DNA of 14,889 nt from contig JAEUJR010001121.1 of the NCBI GenBank assembly GCA_016793585.1, positions 1 to 14,889 on the forward strand. Direction: 5' to 3'. Position 1 is the stretch's first letter; each line of letters starts with the position of its first letter. The stretch is from Archangium sp. GTDB taxonomy: Bacteria; Myxococcota; Myxococcia; Myxococcales; Myxococcaceae. Position numbers and translations under genes: made by a program. Under the pieces are notes generated by a model, which worked only from the letters and a program-made list of their open reading frames with translations, made no database searches and was not told the DNA's origin. Below are positions 7,679 to 14,889 of this stretch, one piece after another.

Positions 7679-10600
7679 ATGACTACGCCAAGAAATCCGC
7701 TGGTTCTGTTGGCTCTCGTTCCCACGTTGGCGTTCGCCCAGGTCACCATCAACCCGACGGGCGGCACCGGCCCCGGCACAGGCATTCGAGTGCACGTCGG
7801 CCCGACAGGCCAGGTGCAGGTCATTCGCAACGGCACCGGCCAGTTCTACTCGCAGACGGCCACCCCGGGAGCCACCACCAACCCCGGCGTCGTCACCGGC
7901 CTGTCGAACGGCGTCTACCTGGCGGTGGGCACCACCAACGTCTTCGGGCCGCTGCACTTCGCGACGGCTCCTGTCGCGGGAATCACGGCGGCGGAGTTCA
8001 CGCCCATCAGCAACACGCTCACGCCGCAGGCGAACGGCTCGGGCTCGGCGACGACGGTGCTGCGCGCGACGGTGGCCGGCCGCAACTACGACGTCTCGGT
8101 TCGGTACGACTACGTCTTCCCCAACGACTTCGTCACGGTGACGCACACGCTGACGATTCCCTCGGGCAACACGGTGCCGGTGCGCCTGTACCACGCGCTC
8201 GATGCGTACCTCGGTGGTGACGACAACGGGCCGAGCTTCTTCGTGCAGGGACCTCCGACGGTGGTGGGTGGCTTCCGCCAACTCTCGAACATCGTGCTCG
8301 CCTGGCGCTACCGCGGCGGCGTGCCGTGGACGGGGTACTACGGCGGGTTCTACGAGTGCGTCTTTCGCGACGCGCTGTGCCCGATGGGCTCGGGCGGCGG
8401 CAACAACGTTCTGGGCGCGAACACCTTCAACAACTGGGTCGACTCGACGGTGCAGGACAACGGCTTTGCCATCATGTGGAACTTCGGGTCGGCGCCGGGC
8501 ACGCAGATCGTCGCGAACGATCTGACGTTCTTCTCGTACCAGCCGACGCTCTCGAAGGCCTTCGGCACGACCGCGATCTCGGCGGGCTCGGCCACGACCC
8601 TCACCTTCACCATCGACAACGTTCCCGGAGCGCCCGCCCAGGGCAACCTCGGCTTCCAGGACAACCTGCCGACGAACCTGTTGCTCGCCAACACGGCCTT
8701 CACCAACAGCTGCGGCGGCACGGTGACCCTCAACACCTCGGCCACTCCGAACACGGTTCGACTGCAGAGCGGCAGTCTCGCTCCGCTCACGCAGCGCTGC
8801 ACGGTCACCGTCAACGTCACCGCGAGCGTACCCGGGGCCTACGTCAACGGCCGCACCAACATCTCGAACCTGTCGGTGGTCGAAAACCAGGTGAGCGATC
8901 AGACGTTGTCGGTGGTGCAGAGCGCGCCCGTCGTCACGCTCGACTCGCCGGGCATCATCAACCTCTCGAACGCCACCGCGTACTCGGTCTCGGGCTCGTG
9001 TCAGGTGACGGCCGGACAGGTGACGGTGACGGTGGGCTCGGTGGTCGTGGGCACGCCCTGCACGGGCGGCACCTTCTCGACGTCGGTGAACGTGGCGGGG
9101 CTGGCTGACGGGCCCTCGATCACGGTGAGCGCCGCGCAGACGAACTTCGCGGGCACGGGCACCAGCTCGCGGCCGACCTCGAAGGACACCACCTCGCCTG
9201 CGACGCCCGTCTTCACCACACCCGTTGACGGCGCCTTCGTCGGCAGCGCGACGCCCACCGTCTCGGGCACGGCCGAGCCCGGCAGCACCGTTCGCGTCAT
9301 CGTGGGCGGAGTCACCGTCTGCACCGCACTCGCGCAGGGCAACGGCGTGTGGACCTGCACGACCTCGACCATCGCCGACGGCAGCCGCACCCTGACGACC
9401 ACCGCGACCGATCCCGCCGGCAACACGTCGGTCGTCTCGGCCCCACGCACCATCACCATCGACACCACCCCGCCGGCGGCGCCGATCATCAGCAGCCCGG
9501 CCCAGAGCGCGACGGTGGGCCCGAACCCGACCATCTCGGGCACCTGCGAAGCGTTCGCGACCGTCACCGTCACCGAGGGCGCAGGCACCGTCTGCACCGT
9601 CACCGCGAACAACCTGGGCCAGTGGAGCTGCGCCACCACCTTCGGTCCGTCGATGCGCACGATCTCGGCCACCCAGCGCGACCGGGCGAACAACGCGAGC
9701 CCCGCGGCGCCCAACCGCAGCTTCACCATCGCCAACGTGCCGACCGTGACGCTCGCGACGCCACCCGCGATCACTTCGATGAACGCCGCGACGTACCCGG
9801 TGACGGGCACCTGTACTGCGGCCGCGGGCACGGTGACGTTGCAGGTCGGCTCGGTCTCGACGACGGCCTCGTGCGCCAGCGGGAGCTTCAGCGCCACGGT
9901 GAACGTCACCGCGTTGATGGATGGAGCGAGCATCACCGTGACGGCGTCGCAGATGAACGTCACCGGCACCGGCACCGACACGCGCACCACGCAGAAAGAC
10001 ACGGTCGCTCCGGCCGCGCCCGCCTTCACGACGCCCGTCGAAGGCGCGACGATCAACACCGCGACGCCCACCATCACGGGCACGGGAGAAGCCGGCGCGA
10101 GCCTCGTCGTTCGCCGCGGCGCCACCACCGTCTGCACCGTCACGGTGCCCGCCAACGGGGTGTGGAGCTGCGTCGCCGGCACGATCCCCGATGGGGCCGT
10201 CACCATCACCGCGACCGCCACCGACGCGGTGGGCAACGTCTCGGCCGTCTCGCCGGCGCGCAACTTCAACGTCGACACCGGCGCTCCGGCGGCGCCTGTC
10301 ATCACCAACCCCGCGCAGGGCGCGACCGTCGGCATCAACCCCACCATCGCGGGTACGGCCGAGGCCAACGCGACGGTGAGCGTGACCGAGGGCTCGGTGC
10401 TCGTGTGCAGCGTGACGGCGAACGCGAGCGGCCAGTGGAGCTGCCCGACCACGTATCAACCAGGCACGCGCTCCATCACCGCCACCCAGCGTGACGTCAG
10501 CGGCAACCTCTCACCGCCGTCTGCGGCCCGGCAGTTCACCGTCGCCGCCGTGCCCACCGTCACGCTCGACACGCCGGGGCCCATCAACGGAATGAACGCT

Positions 10601-12322
10601 TCGGCCTACCCCGTCTCGGGTTCGTGCACGACGTCGGCCGGCGTCGTCACCATCACCGTGGGCGCGGTCAACGCCTCGGCGCCCTGCCCTGCAGGCACCT
10701 TCAGCACCACCGTCGTCGTCACCTCGGTCGCCGATGCCGCGGCCGTCACCATCGTCGCGGCGCAGACGAACCCCTCGGGCACGGGCAACGACACGCGCAA
10801 CACGGTGAAAGACACGATGGTGCCCTCGGCGCCCACGTTCACCCGCCCCGCTGAGATGAGCATCAGCAACGACACGACGCCGACGCTCACTGGCACCGCA
10901 GAGCCGGGCAGCACGGTGCGCGTGATTCGCAACGGCATGACGGTGTGCACCACCATCACGCCGGCGAACGGGCTGTGGAGCTGCGTGTCGTCGACGCTCC
11001 CCGACGGGCAGATCGTGCTCACGTCGACCGCGACCGACCCGGCTGGAAACCTCTCGGCCGCGTCACCCGCGCGAACGTTCACCATCGACACCATGGCGCC
11101 TCAAGCGGCGGCCATCGTCACGCCTGCCGAGAACGGCCGCACTGGCCTGTCTCCGATGATCACCGGCACCGCCGAGCCGTTCTCCACCGTCGTGGTGAAC
11201 GAAGGCACGGCGCTGGTGTGTCAGGCGACCGCGACGATGACTGGCACCTGGTCGTGCCCCACCACGCTGGGCGCCGGCTCGCACGCAGTCACCGCGAAGC
11301 AGACCGACCGTGCCGGGAATCAGGGGCCGGCGTCGATGCCGCGCACCTTCGTCGTCGAGAACGTGCCCACCGTCATTCTCGGCAGCCTCGCCGTCATCAA
11401 CGCCATGCGCGCGCCGATGTACGAGGTGACGGGCTTCTGCACGAGCGGCGCGGGGCAGGTCGCGGTCTCGGTCGGCACGGTGACGGCGATGACGGCGTGC
11501 ACCAACGGCCTCTTCTCGACCACCCTCAACGTCACGGCGGTTCCCGATGGCGCGATGGTGACGGTCACCGCCTCGCAGATGACGGCCGGTGGCACGGGCA
11601 TGGACTCGCGCGCGGTGCGGAAGGACACGGTGCCGCCCGACGCTCCGGTGATCACGCTGCCGAGCATCGAGAGCGTCATCACGTCGGGCCGGCCCATGAT
11701 GTCTGGCACGGCAGAGCCGAACAGCACGGTGACGATCTTCATCAACGGCCAGGAGGCCGGCACCACGCAGGCCGACGCCAACGGCGACTGGGTCTTCACG
11801 CCGCCGACGCAGCTCGCCGACGGGCGCTACGAGGTGAAGGCGCGCGCGACCGACAGCGCCGGCAACACGGGCCCCGACACCACGCAGGTCGCGTTCACGG
11901 TCGACTCCACGGCGCCGAACCCGCCGGTCATCGTGACGCCGGCGAAGAACGCGGCGGTCGACATCGATCGGCCCTTCGACATCTCGGGCACCTCCGAGCC
12001 GAACGCCCGCGTCACCATCTACCTCGACGGCAAACAGGCCTTCTTCGTGGTGGCTGACGCCCAGGGCCGGTGGAGCACCACGGTGCCTGCGAACATGCTC
12101 GCCGAGGGCAACCACGTCGTCTCTGCCGAAGCGCTCGACCCCGCTGGCAACCAGGGAACGCGCGCGACCGACGTTCCCTTCTTCGTTCGAATTCCCTCTG
12201 TCCGCTACGCGGGTCAGGGCCTGCTCAGCTGCAGCAGCGTGTCGTTCGACGCCGCGCCGCTCGTGCTGGCGCTTCTCGCTCTCGTCACCCGCCGCCGCGC
12301 GCGCCAAAGCCACCACTCATGA
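7679..12322 (+). CDS. Giant secreted Ig-like repeat surface protein with MYXO-CTERM-like tail (AgmC-like architecture)
   Basis: 1547 residues. Signal peptide MTTPRNPLVLLALVPTLAFA, cleaved before QVTI. Residues about 22-285 form a head of unknown fold with one cysteine pair (227/234). About 290-413 is a DUF11-like domain (PTLSKAFG, FQDNLPTNLL, one Cys pair 345/374). From residue 417 to about 1504 there are twelve Ig-like domains in four A-B-C blocks of exactly 271 residues (PVVTL 417, PTVTL 688, PTVTL 959, PTVIL 1230). A, B and C domains each carry their own cysteine pair, except that the B- and C-equivalents of block 4 have none. The tail (1513-1543) has GQGLLSCSS, then a short hydrophobic helix and RRRAR: a MYXO-CTERM-like signal that in myxobacteria is processed to anchor proteins on the cell surface. 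It is first in an operon with the barrel gene (ATGA overlap). The Big-type repeats plus this tail resemble proteins annotated AgmC; that name is from memory and not certain. Probably an adhesin or recognition protein. Confidence 0.93.
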   Translation: MTTPRNPLVLLALVPTLAFAQVTINPTGGTGPGTGIRVHVGPTGQVQVIRNGTGQFYSQTATPGATTNPGVVTGLSNGVYLAVGTTNVFGPLHFATAPVAGITAAEFTPISNTLTPQANGSGSATTVLRATVAGRNYDVSVRYDYVFPNDFVTVTHTLTIPSGNTVPVRLYHALDAYLGGDDNGPSFFVQGPPTVVGGFRQLSNIVLAWRYRGGVPWTGYYGGFYECVFRDALCPMGSGGGNNVLGANTFNNWVDSTVQDNGFAIMWNFGSAPGTQIVANDLTFFSYQPTLSKAFGTTAISAGSATTLTFTIDNVPGAPAQGNLGFQDNLPTNLLLANTAFTNSCGGTVTLNTSATPNTVRLQSGSLAPLTQRCTVTVNVTASVPGAYVNGRTNISNLSVVENQVSDQTLSVVQSAPVVTLDSPGIINLSNATAYSVSGSCQVTAGQVTVTVGSVVVGTPCTGGTFSTSVNVAGLADGPSITVSAAQTNFAGTGTSSRPTSKDTTSPATPVFTTPVDGAFVGSATPTVSGTAEPGSTVRVIVGGVTVCTALAQGNGVWTCTTSTIADGSRTLTTTATDPAGNTSVVSAPRTITIDTTPPAAPIISSPAQSATVGPNPTISGTCEAFATVTVTEGAGTVCTVTANNLGQWSCATTFGPSMRTISATQRDRANNASPAAPNRSFTIANVPTVTLATPPAITSMNAATYPVTGTCTAAAGTVTLQVGSVSTTASCASGSFSATVNVTALMDGASITVTASQMNVTGTGTDTRTTQKDTVAPAAPAFTTPVEGATINTATPTITGTGEAGASLVVRRGATTVCTVTVPANGVWSCVAGTIPDGAVTITATATDAVGNVSAVSPARNFNVDTGAPAAPVITNPAQGATVGINPTIAGTAEANATVSVTEGSVLVCSVTANASGQWSCPTTYQPGTRSITATQRDVSGNLSPPSAARQFTVAAVPTVTLDTPGPINGMNASAYPVSGSCTTSAGVVTITVGAVNASAPCPAGTFSTTVVVTSVADAAAVTIVAAQTNPSGTGNDTRNTVKDTMVPSAPTFTRPAEMSISNDTTPTLTGTAEPGSTVRVIRNGMTVCTTITPANGLWSCVSSTLPDGQIVLTSTATDPAGNLSAASPARTFTIDTMAPQAAAIVTPAENGRTGLSPMITGTAEPFSTVVVNEGTALVCQATATMTGTWSCPTTLGAGSHAVTAKQTDRAGNQGPASMPRTFVVENVPTVILGSLAVINAMRAPMYEVTGFCTSGAGQVAVSVGTVTAMTACTNGLFSTTLNVTAVPDGAMVTVTASQMTAGGTGMDSRAVRKDTVPPDAPVITLPSIESVITSGRPMMSGTAEPNSTVTIFINGQEAGTTQADANGDWVFTPPTQLADGRYEVKARATDSAGNTGPDTTQVAFTVDSTAPNPPVIVTPAKNAAVDIDRPFDISGTSEPNARVTIYLDGKQAFFVVADAQGRWSTTVPANMLAEGNHVVSAEALDPAGNQGTRATDVPFFVRIPSVRYAGQGLLSCSSVSFDAAPLVLALLALVTRRRARQSHHS
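8927..9739 (+). repeat. 813-base super-repeat, block 1 (Ig-like A-B-C)
   Basis: Codes residues 417-687 of the surface protein. A runs from 417, B from about 510, C from about 602. Cysteine pairs are 441/461, 548/560 and 639/651, plus an extra Cys623 not found in other blocks. Landmarks F512, W558, I604 and W649 recur exactly 271 residues later. Confidence 0.92.
9740..10552 (+). repeat. 813-base super-repeat, block 2
   Basis: Codes residues 688-958. Cysteine pairs are 712/732, 819/831 and 910/922. Landmarks F783, W829, I875 and W920 are each 271 residues after block 1, with no insertion or deletion needed. Confidence 0.92.
10553..11365 (+). repeat. 813-base super-repeat, block 3
   Basis: Codes residues 959-1229. 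Cysteine pairs are 983/1003, 1090/1102 and 1181/1193. Landmarks F1054, W1100, I1146 and W1191 keep the 271-residue register. Confidence 0.92.
11366..12190 (+). repeat. Super-repeat block 4, membrane-proximal and cysteine-poor
   Basis: Codes residues 1230 to about 1504. The A domain keeps its cysteines (1254/1274) and register. The B-equivalent domain is still in register (I1325, W1371) but has no cysteine. The C-equivalent slips by 1-3 residues (I1418, W1465) and also has none. Both resemble generic bacterial Ig domains with TAEPNSTVTIF and ATDSAGN motifs. Confidence 0.85.
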
Positions 12323-14139
12323 ACCGCTTCGTCCTCGCTGGGGTCCTCGTCTCGCTCACGGCGCTCGCGCAGGAGGCGACGCCGTTGCCGCCGTTCTCGC
12401 TCACGCGCTTCTCACCCAACGACGCTCCGCTGGGCGGGCTCGGGGCGGCGACGGGAGACGTGCTGCCTCACAAGAAGTTCCGCGCGTGGGGCGCCTTTCA
12501 CTACGAGAACAACCCGCTGGTGCTCTTCCGTGACAACCAGCGGCAGGGCGCGCTCGTCGGCAACCGGCTCAACCTGCATCTGGGCGTCGCCTACGGCATC
12601 ACCTCGTGGCTGACGGCGTCGCTCGAAGTGCCGCTCGTCATCTACCAGGGCGGCGACGATCTCTCGCAGGTGGCGAAGGTGATCTCGCCCGACAGCTTCG
12701 GCCTCGCGTCTCCCCGGCTCTCGGTGCGCCTCGGCATTCTGTCGCAGCGCAAGGGTGGCCTGCTCGCCGACGCGCCGGTCGACCTCGCGTTTCAGCTCGG
12801 CACCGCGTTCCCCTTCGGCGTGGGCAACGCGCTCGCGGTCGAGAGCGGCTGGAACATCTTCCCGCAGCTGTCGGCTGGCCGTGACTTCGGCCCCGTGCGC
12901 TTCGGCGGAGAGGTGACCGGCTACGTGCGGCCCTCGGCCGTCAACCTGTCGAACGCCACCTTCGTGCGCGATCAGATCGGCAGCCAGCTCGGCCTGCGTG
13001 CGCTGGTGGGCAGCACCGGTGACGGCGTGCGGTTCGAGGGCTCGTTCCACACCCTCGTTCCGCTCGGTGGTGGTGAGACGCCTGCTGGCTTCGAATTGCT
13101 CGGCGGAGCCCGTTTCCCCATCGGCCCGATCGAGCTCTTCCTGATGGCGGGGCCTGGCTTCGGCAGTCTGCCCGGGACTCCCACCGTACGCGTGCTCGGC
13201 GGCGTCGGCATCAGGCCCGACGACAACGACCCCTGCTCGAGCGGCCGCAAACACACGCCGCAGCAGTGCCCCGATCTCGACGACGACAACGACACCATTC
13301 TCAACGCGGCCGACACCTGCCCGCTCGAGCCAGAGGACTTCGACAGCTACAAGGATCAAGACGGCTGCCCCGACCCCGACAACGACAGCGACGGCGTGCC
13401 CGACGTCTCCGACAAGTGCCCGCTCAAGAAGGGCCCACTCGCGAACAACGGCTGCCCGGTGGTGAAGGTCGTCGAGATCGACACCGACGGTGACGGCATC
13501 GTCGACGCGAAGGACGAATGCCCGACCGAGGCCGGCCCGCCCGAGCGCAACGGCTGCCCCGTGAAGGATCGCGACAACGACGGCACCGAGGACAAAGACG
13601 ACGCGTGCCCCGACGAGGCCGGCCCGAAGGAGAACAAGGGCTGCCCCGTGAAGGACAAGGACGGCGACGGCGTCGAGGACAAGTTCGACAACTGCCCCGA
13701 AGAGAAGGGCCCGGCGTCGAACCAGGGCTGCCCCGAGAAGCAGAAGCAGCTCGTCATCATCACCAGCGAGAAGCTGATCATCAAAGAGAAGGTCTTCTTC
13801 GCGACCGCGAAGGCGACGATTCTTCCCCGCTCGTTCCCGCTGCTGAACAACGTCGCCAGCGTGTTGCGCGATCACCCCGAGATTCAGCTCATTCGGGTCG
13901 AGGGCCACACCGACGCGCAGGGCGGCCGCGACTACAACATCAGCCTCTCGCAGCGCCGCGCCAACTCGGTGAAGGACTACCTCATTCACCAGGGCGTCGA
14001 CGGCACGCGGCTGCAGGCGAAGGGCTTCGGGCCCGATCGGCCGGCAGACTCGAACAAGACCGAGGCGGGGCGCTCCAACAACCGTCGCGTCGAGTTCGTG
14101 ATTCGCGCGAGCGGAGCCAGCAACGACGAGGCCGAGTGA
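12319..14139 (+). CDS. Outer-membrane beta-barrel with thrombospondin type 3 repeats and C-terminal OmpA domain (TraB-like architecture)
   Basis: 606 residues. Signal peptide MNRFVLAGVLVSLTALAQ. Residues about 28-300 have alternating amphipathic strands ending in aromatics and Leu (HKKFRAWGAFHYENN, NRLNLHLGVAYGI, FELLGGARF), consistent with an outer-membrane barrel. Residues about 315-475 hold calcium-binding TSP3 repeats (DxDxDG motifs with CP pairs). Residues about 480-597 form an OmpA-like domain: VEGHTD, LSQRRANSV, NNRRVEF. Asp532 and Arg547 are 15 apart, like the pair that binds diaminopimelate in OmpA, so it should anchor to peptidoglycan. The frame is open from 12070, but the ATG at 12319 gives the signal peptide and overlaps the stop of the Ig-repeat gene in ATGA. 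TraB of Myxococcus also combines a barrel with an OmpA domain and partners a MYXO-CTERM protein; homology to TraB itself is not shown here. Confidence 0.94.
   Translation: MNRFVLAGVLVSLTALAQEATPLPPFSLTRFSPNDAPLGGLGAATGDVLPHKKFRAWGAFHYENNPLVLFRDNQRQGALVGNRLNLHLGVAYGITSWLTASLEVPLVIYQGGDDLSQVAKVISPDSFGLASPRLSVRLGILSQRKGGLLADAPVDLAFQLGTAFPFGVGNALAVESGWNIFPQLSAGRDFGPVRFGGEVTGYVRPSAVNLSNATFVRDQIGSQLGLRALVGSTGDGVRFEGSFHTLVPLGGGETPAGFELLGGARFPIGPIELFLMAGPGFGSLPGTPTVRVLGGVGIRPDDNDPCSSGRKHTPQQCPDLDDDNDTILNAADTCPLEPEDFDSYKDQDGCPDPDNDSDGVPDVSDKCPLKKGPLANNGCPVVKVVEIDTDGDGIVDAKDECPTEAGPPERNGCPVKDRDNDGTEDKDDACPDEAGPKENKGCPVKDKDGDGVEDKFDNCPEEKGPASNQGCPEKQKQLVIITSEKLIIKEKVFFATAKATILPRSFPLLNNVASVLRDHPEIQLIRVEGHTDAQGGRDYNISLSQRRANSVKDYLIHQGVDGTRLQAKGFGPDRPADSNKTEAGRSNNRRVEFVIRASGASNDEAE
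13264..13737 (+). repeat. Thrombospondin type 3 calcium-binding repeat region
   Basis: Codes residues about 316-473 of the barrel protein. Repeats end in GCPV/GCPE and contain acidic loops such as DTDGDGIVD, DRDNDGTED and DKDGDGVED. The last copies are regular, with Cys413, Cys442 and Cys471 spaced 29 residues (87 bases). Expected to bind calcium and to form a rigid linker between barrel and OmpA domain. Confidence 0.88.
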
Positions 14140-14711
14140 TGCTGAGCCTGCTCGTCGCGGTGGCCGTCGCAGGCGCTCCCGGCAGCAGGCTGTTCATCGC
14201 TTCGGGAGCGAAGGCAAAGAGCGAAGCCGAGAAGCTGCAGAGGGCCCTCGTGCTCCCGAAGGAGCTGCGCCTCTCGTCTGGCTTCCCGAAGCTGATCGAG
14301 TCGAAGGGGGTCGAAGGGCTGAACCCGGGCTTCTTCCTCGTGGTGCTCGGAGCGTGCGACGACGTGTCAGCCGCCCAGACGAGTCACTCGAACGGGCTCG
14401 CGGCGCTCATTCAGCGCAGCCTCAAGGGTGCGTACGCGAAGCCGGTTGCGAAGCAACCCGAGGCCTGCCCCTTGTGGCTCGAGGGTGCAGAGAAGCCGCC
14501 GGCGAAGCTCGCGGCGCTCGAGAAGAGCCCCGACGATCGAAAGCTCCTGTTCGAGGTCGCGCAGGAGCTCGACGCCCAGGGCAGCCTGCTGGGCGCCTCC
14601 ATTCTGCTCCGGCGCGCCACCGCGCTGGGCGCCACGGATCAGCCGACGCTCGAGCTGCTCCGAAAGGTCGAGTTCGTGCTCGAAGACGCGCCGTTTCGGC
14701 TCCCGCTGTAG
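14139..14711 (+). CDS. Secreted protein of unknown function, third gene of the surface operon
   Basis: 190 residues beginning MLSLLVAVAVAGAPGSR, a short signal peptide probably cut after VAGA. Residues about 17-110 contain RLFIASGAKAKSEAEKLQRA and a FFLVVLGACDD strand, which faintly recalls SPOR-like or similar small alpha/beta domains. The C-terminal part (about 128-180; RKLLFEVAQELDAQGSLLGA, then LLRRATALGA) is helical and could be one or two TPR-like hairpins. Two cysteines (68 and 108) could form a disulfide. I do not recognise a family. The frame is open far upstream inside the barrel gene, but the ATG at 14139 overlaps that gene's stop as TGATG and yields the signal peptide, so coupling is very likely. 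Probably a periplasmic accessory to the barrel/Ig-repeat pair. Confidence 0.8.
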   Translation: MLSLLVAVAVAGAPGSRLFIASGAKAKSEAEKLQRALVLPKELRLSSGFPKLIESKGVEGLNPGFFLVVLGACDDVSAAQTSHSNGLAALIQRSLKGAYAKPVAKQPEACPLWLEGAEKPPAKLAALEKSPDDRKLLFEVAQELDAQGSLLGASILLRRATALGATDQPTLELLRKVEFVLEDAPFRLPL

Positions 14712-14749
14712 CGACTGTCGAACGCCTCGCAAGACGGTATGAAGGCGGC

Positions 14750-14889
14750 GTGAGCCTGCAACCACGCGTCTACGAAGATCTCGCGGCTGAGCGCGCCGTG
14801 CTCGGCGCCATCGTGATGGACAACGCCGTTCTGCCGAACGTCGCCGAGCAGATCACCAAAGACGACTTCGCCAACGCGGCCCACAGCGA
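14750..14889 (+). CDS. dnaB: Replicative DNA helicase DnaB, N-terminal 46 residues (partial)
   Basis: The start is GTG at 14750, with GAAGG (14741-14745) 4 bases upstream. An ATG at 14739 is in another frame and hits a stop at once. The sequence MSLQPRVYEDLAAERAVLGA, then IVMDNAVLPNVAEQITKDDF and ANAAHS, matches the conserved start of DnaB (xxDxEAExxVLGAIxxDNxxxxxVxxxLxxxDFxxxxH). DnaB is the hexameric ATP-driven helicase that unwinds DNA at the replication fork. The ATPase domain lies beyond the right edge. It is 38 bases after the surface operon on the same strand; that gap has no visible terminator, so read-through is possible. Confidence 0.9.
   Translation, partial: MSLQPRVYEDLAAERAVLGAIVMDNAVLPNVAEQITKDDFANAAHS

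Noticed and set aside
7628..10459. 943-codon minus-strand open frame over the Ig-repeat gene
   Set aside because: It is an Arg/Gly/Asp-rich shadow of the repeat gene; a second minus-strand frame at 9001-10452 is also open, which shows how permissive the sequence is.
12412..13989. 525-codon minus-strand frame opposite the barrel/OmpA gene
   Set aside because: Low-complexity Val/Ala/Glu/Arg product and full overlap with a clearly coding OmpA-domain gene.
13518..14138. Upstream extension of the 190-residue gene inside the barrel gene
   Set aside because: The frame is open only as a shadow of the TSP3/OmpA coding sequence; the signal peptide and TGATG overlap fix the start at 14139.

Overview
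The window is very GC-rich with strong G/C bias at third codon positions. Several traits point to a myxobacterium (Myxococcota). The Ser/Thr kinase has an HRDVTPEN-type catalytic loop. A giant secreted repeat protein ends in a MYXO-CTERM-like Cys/helix/Arg tail. A beta-barrel/thrombospondin-3/OmpA protein sits directly behind it. I cannot name a genus.

Left part, minus strand (1-5646). Reading in the direction of transcription: a stand-alone, full-length glycine dehydrogenase (gcvP, start chosen at 5646); a 183-residue single-anchor protein of unknown function joined to it by a 4-base GTGA overlap; a 428-base gap holding only a doubtful plus-strand ORF with MORN-2-like sequence; a cytoplasmic Ser/Thr kinase with an apparent ribbon-helix-helix DNA-binding tail; and, coupled to the kinase by an ATGA overlap, a secreted or membrane protein that runs off the left edge.

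Middle (5647-7678). A 230-base divergent region carries three copies of the heptamer CTCCGTT, two of them related to hairpins, between gcvP and a solitary gene for a fused AbiEi-like winged helix plus DUF559 (Vsr-like) nuclease. That gene converges on, and overlaps by 47 bases, a minus-strand gene for a periplasmic di-haem cytochrome of the c4 type. A second divergent intergenic region (226 bases) separates the cytochrome from the surface operon.

Right part, plus strand (7679-14889). There is a tight three-gene operon. The first gene encodes a 1547-residue secreted protein made of an N-terminal head, a DUF11-like domain and four three-domain Ig-like blocks repeating with an exact 271-residue (813-base) period, ending in the MYXO-CTERM-like tail. 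The second encodes a 606-residue outer-membrane barrel with calcium-binding TSP3 repeats and an OmpA peptidoglycan-binding domain (ATGA overlap). The third encodes a 190-residue secreted protein (TGATG overlap). The pairing of a MYXO-CTERM surface protein with an OmpA/TSP3 barrel resembles the architecture of the Myxococcus TraA/TraB outer-membrane-exchange receptor pair. It also recalls the Ig-repeat proteins annotated as AgmC. This is the best candidate for a little-described surface system here. The window ends in the first 46 codons of replicative helicase dnaB.

No tRNA, rRNA, CRISPR array, insertion sequence or convincing intrinsic terminator was seen.
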